NCBI GenBank assembly: GCA_013202595.1
Contig: JABMPV010000453.1
Coordinates: 1-6,792, forward strand
Reading direction: 5' to 3'
DNA from: a bacterium
GTDB taxonomy: Bacteria > Actinomycetota > Acidimicrobiia > Spongiisociales > UBA11373
Length of the DNA stretch: 6,792 nt
The notes below the pieces were generated by a model. That model had not been told where the DNA came from. It saw nothing but the letters and a program-made list of their open reading frames with translations, and made no database searches. This document shows positions 6,231-6,792 of this stretch, one piece after another (the first letter of the stretch is position 1; each line of letters opens with the position of its first letter). Both the position numbers and the translations under genes were made by a program.

Positions 6231-6792
6231 ATGGAAAACGACGGCCGGCAGGACATCATCGTCTGCGAAGGCGTGAAGAAGTGGTTCGGCGACTTCCAGG
6301 CGCTCAAGGGCATCTCCACGACCATCAAAGAGCGTGAAGTGGTGGTCATCATCGGACCGTCCGGCTCGGGCAAGTCCACCTTCATCCGGTGCATCAACCG
6401 GCTCGAGGTCCACCAGGAGGGCTCGATCGTCGTCGACGGTATCGAACTGACCAACGACCTCAAGAACATCGAGGCCATCCGCTCCGAAGTGGGTATGGTC
6501 TTCCAGTCGTTCAATCTCTTTCCCCACCTCACCGTGATGCAGAACATCACGCTCGGGCCCATCTGGGTGCGCAAGAAGCCCCGCGCCGAGGCAGAGGAGA
6601 GCGCAGTCGAACTGCTCGAGCGGGTCGGCATCCCCGAGCAGGCAGACAAGTTCCCCGGCCAGCTGTCGGGTGGCCAGCAGCAGCGGGTGGCCATCGCCCG
6701 TGCACTGGCCATGGAGCCGAGGATCATGCTCTTCGACGAGCCGACGTCGGCGCTGGACCCGGAGATGATCAAAGAGGTGCTCGACGTGATGA
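6231..6792 (+). CDS. aapP: AapP-like amino-acid ABC transporter ATP-binding protein (3' end beyond window)
   Basis: The cytoplasmic ATPase that powers AapQM. 187 residues are visible of a family length near 240-260, and the frame is open at the window edge. In order: KKWFGDFQALKGI (16-28) with an aromatic for adenine stacking, Walker A GPSGSGKST (42-50), Q-loop Gln92 in MVFQSFNLFPH, ABC signature LSGGQQQR (145-152), Walker B IMLFDEPT (165-172) with catalytic Glu170, and D-loop SALDPE (173-178). The H-loop histidine and the C-terminus lie beyond the window. FQSFNLFPHLTVMQN and the CINRLE segment after Walker A are typical of the polar amino-acid (HisP/GlnQ/AapP) subfamily. Every key residue that should be visible is present. 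It starts 12 bases after aapM with a good Shine-Dalgarno and is the fourth gene of the aapJQMP operon. Confidence 0.95.
   Translation, partial: MENDGRQDIIVCEGVKKWFGDFQALKGISTTIKEREVVVIIGPSGSGKSTFIRCINRLEVHQEGSIVVDGIELTNDLKNIEAIRSEVGMVFQSFNLFPHLTVMQNITLGPIWVRKKPRAEAEESAVELLERVGIPEQADKFPGQLSGGQQQRVAIARALAMEPRIMLFDEPTSALDPEMIKEVLDVM

Noticed and set aside
3212..6337. 1041-residue open frame on the plus strand overlapping aapQ, aapM and the start of aapP
   Set aside because: It is in another frame over three clearly recognisable genes. Its product is dominated by Arg, His, Pro and Gly with no domain or membrane pattern, the typical shadow of high-GC coding DNA.

Overview
The window reads as chromosomal DNA from a high-GC bacterium, most probably an actinobacterium. 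Codon third positions are dominated by G and C. The only lipoprotein has the threonine-rich spacer after its lipidated cysteine that is common in actinobacteria and especially Acidimicrobiia. The lineage is an inference from style, not from a marker gene. All genes lie on the plus strand and coding is dense. There is no RNA gene, mobile element, CRISPR array or attachment site that I can support, and no gene-free stretch exceeds about 140 bases.

Layout: bases 1-687 are the 3' end of a metal-dependent amidohydrolase of the imidazolonepropionase/prolidase-like branch. After an 82-base gap comes a YjbQ/UPF0047 family gene (770-1297). A 136-base gap follows (1298-1433). It holds a candidate promoter, an inverted repeat, a leader stem-loop and a good Shine-Dalgarno site, and it appears to be the control region of the main operon.

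From 1434 to the window end lies a polar amino-acid ABC uptake operon in the order aapJ-aapQ-aapM-aapP, the same order as the general L-amino-acid transporter of rhizobia. It encodes a secreted binding lipoprotein, two permease subunits and the ATPase, which is cut off after its D-loop. A perfect 14-bp-arm palindrome lies between aapJ and aapQ. It is well placed to let the binding protein be made in excess over the membrane subunits. aapQ and aapM abut stop-to-start, and aapP follows 12 bases after aapM.

The most notable point is the size of the permeases. AapQ (518 aa) and AapM (668 aa) keep recognisable Aap cores and EAA loops. Both carry large hydrophobic insertions, about four extra membrane segments in AapQ and about ten or eleven in AapM, compared with roughly 400 aa each in the rhizobial proteins as I remember them. 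The rest of the window is an ordinary metabolic and transport region. I found no convincing evidence of a wholly new system.
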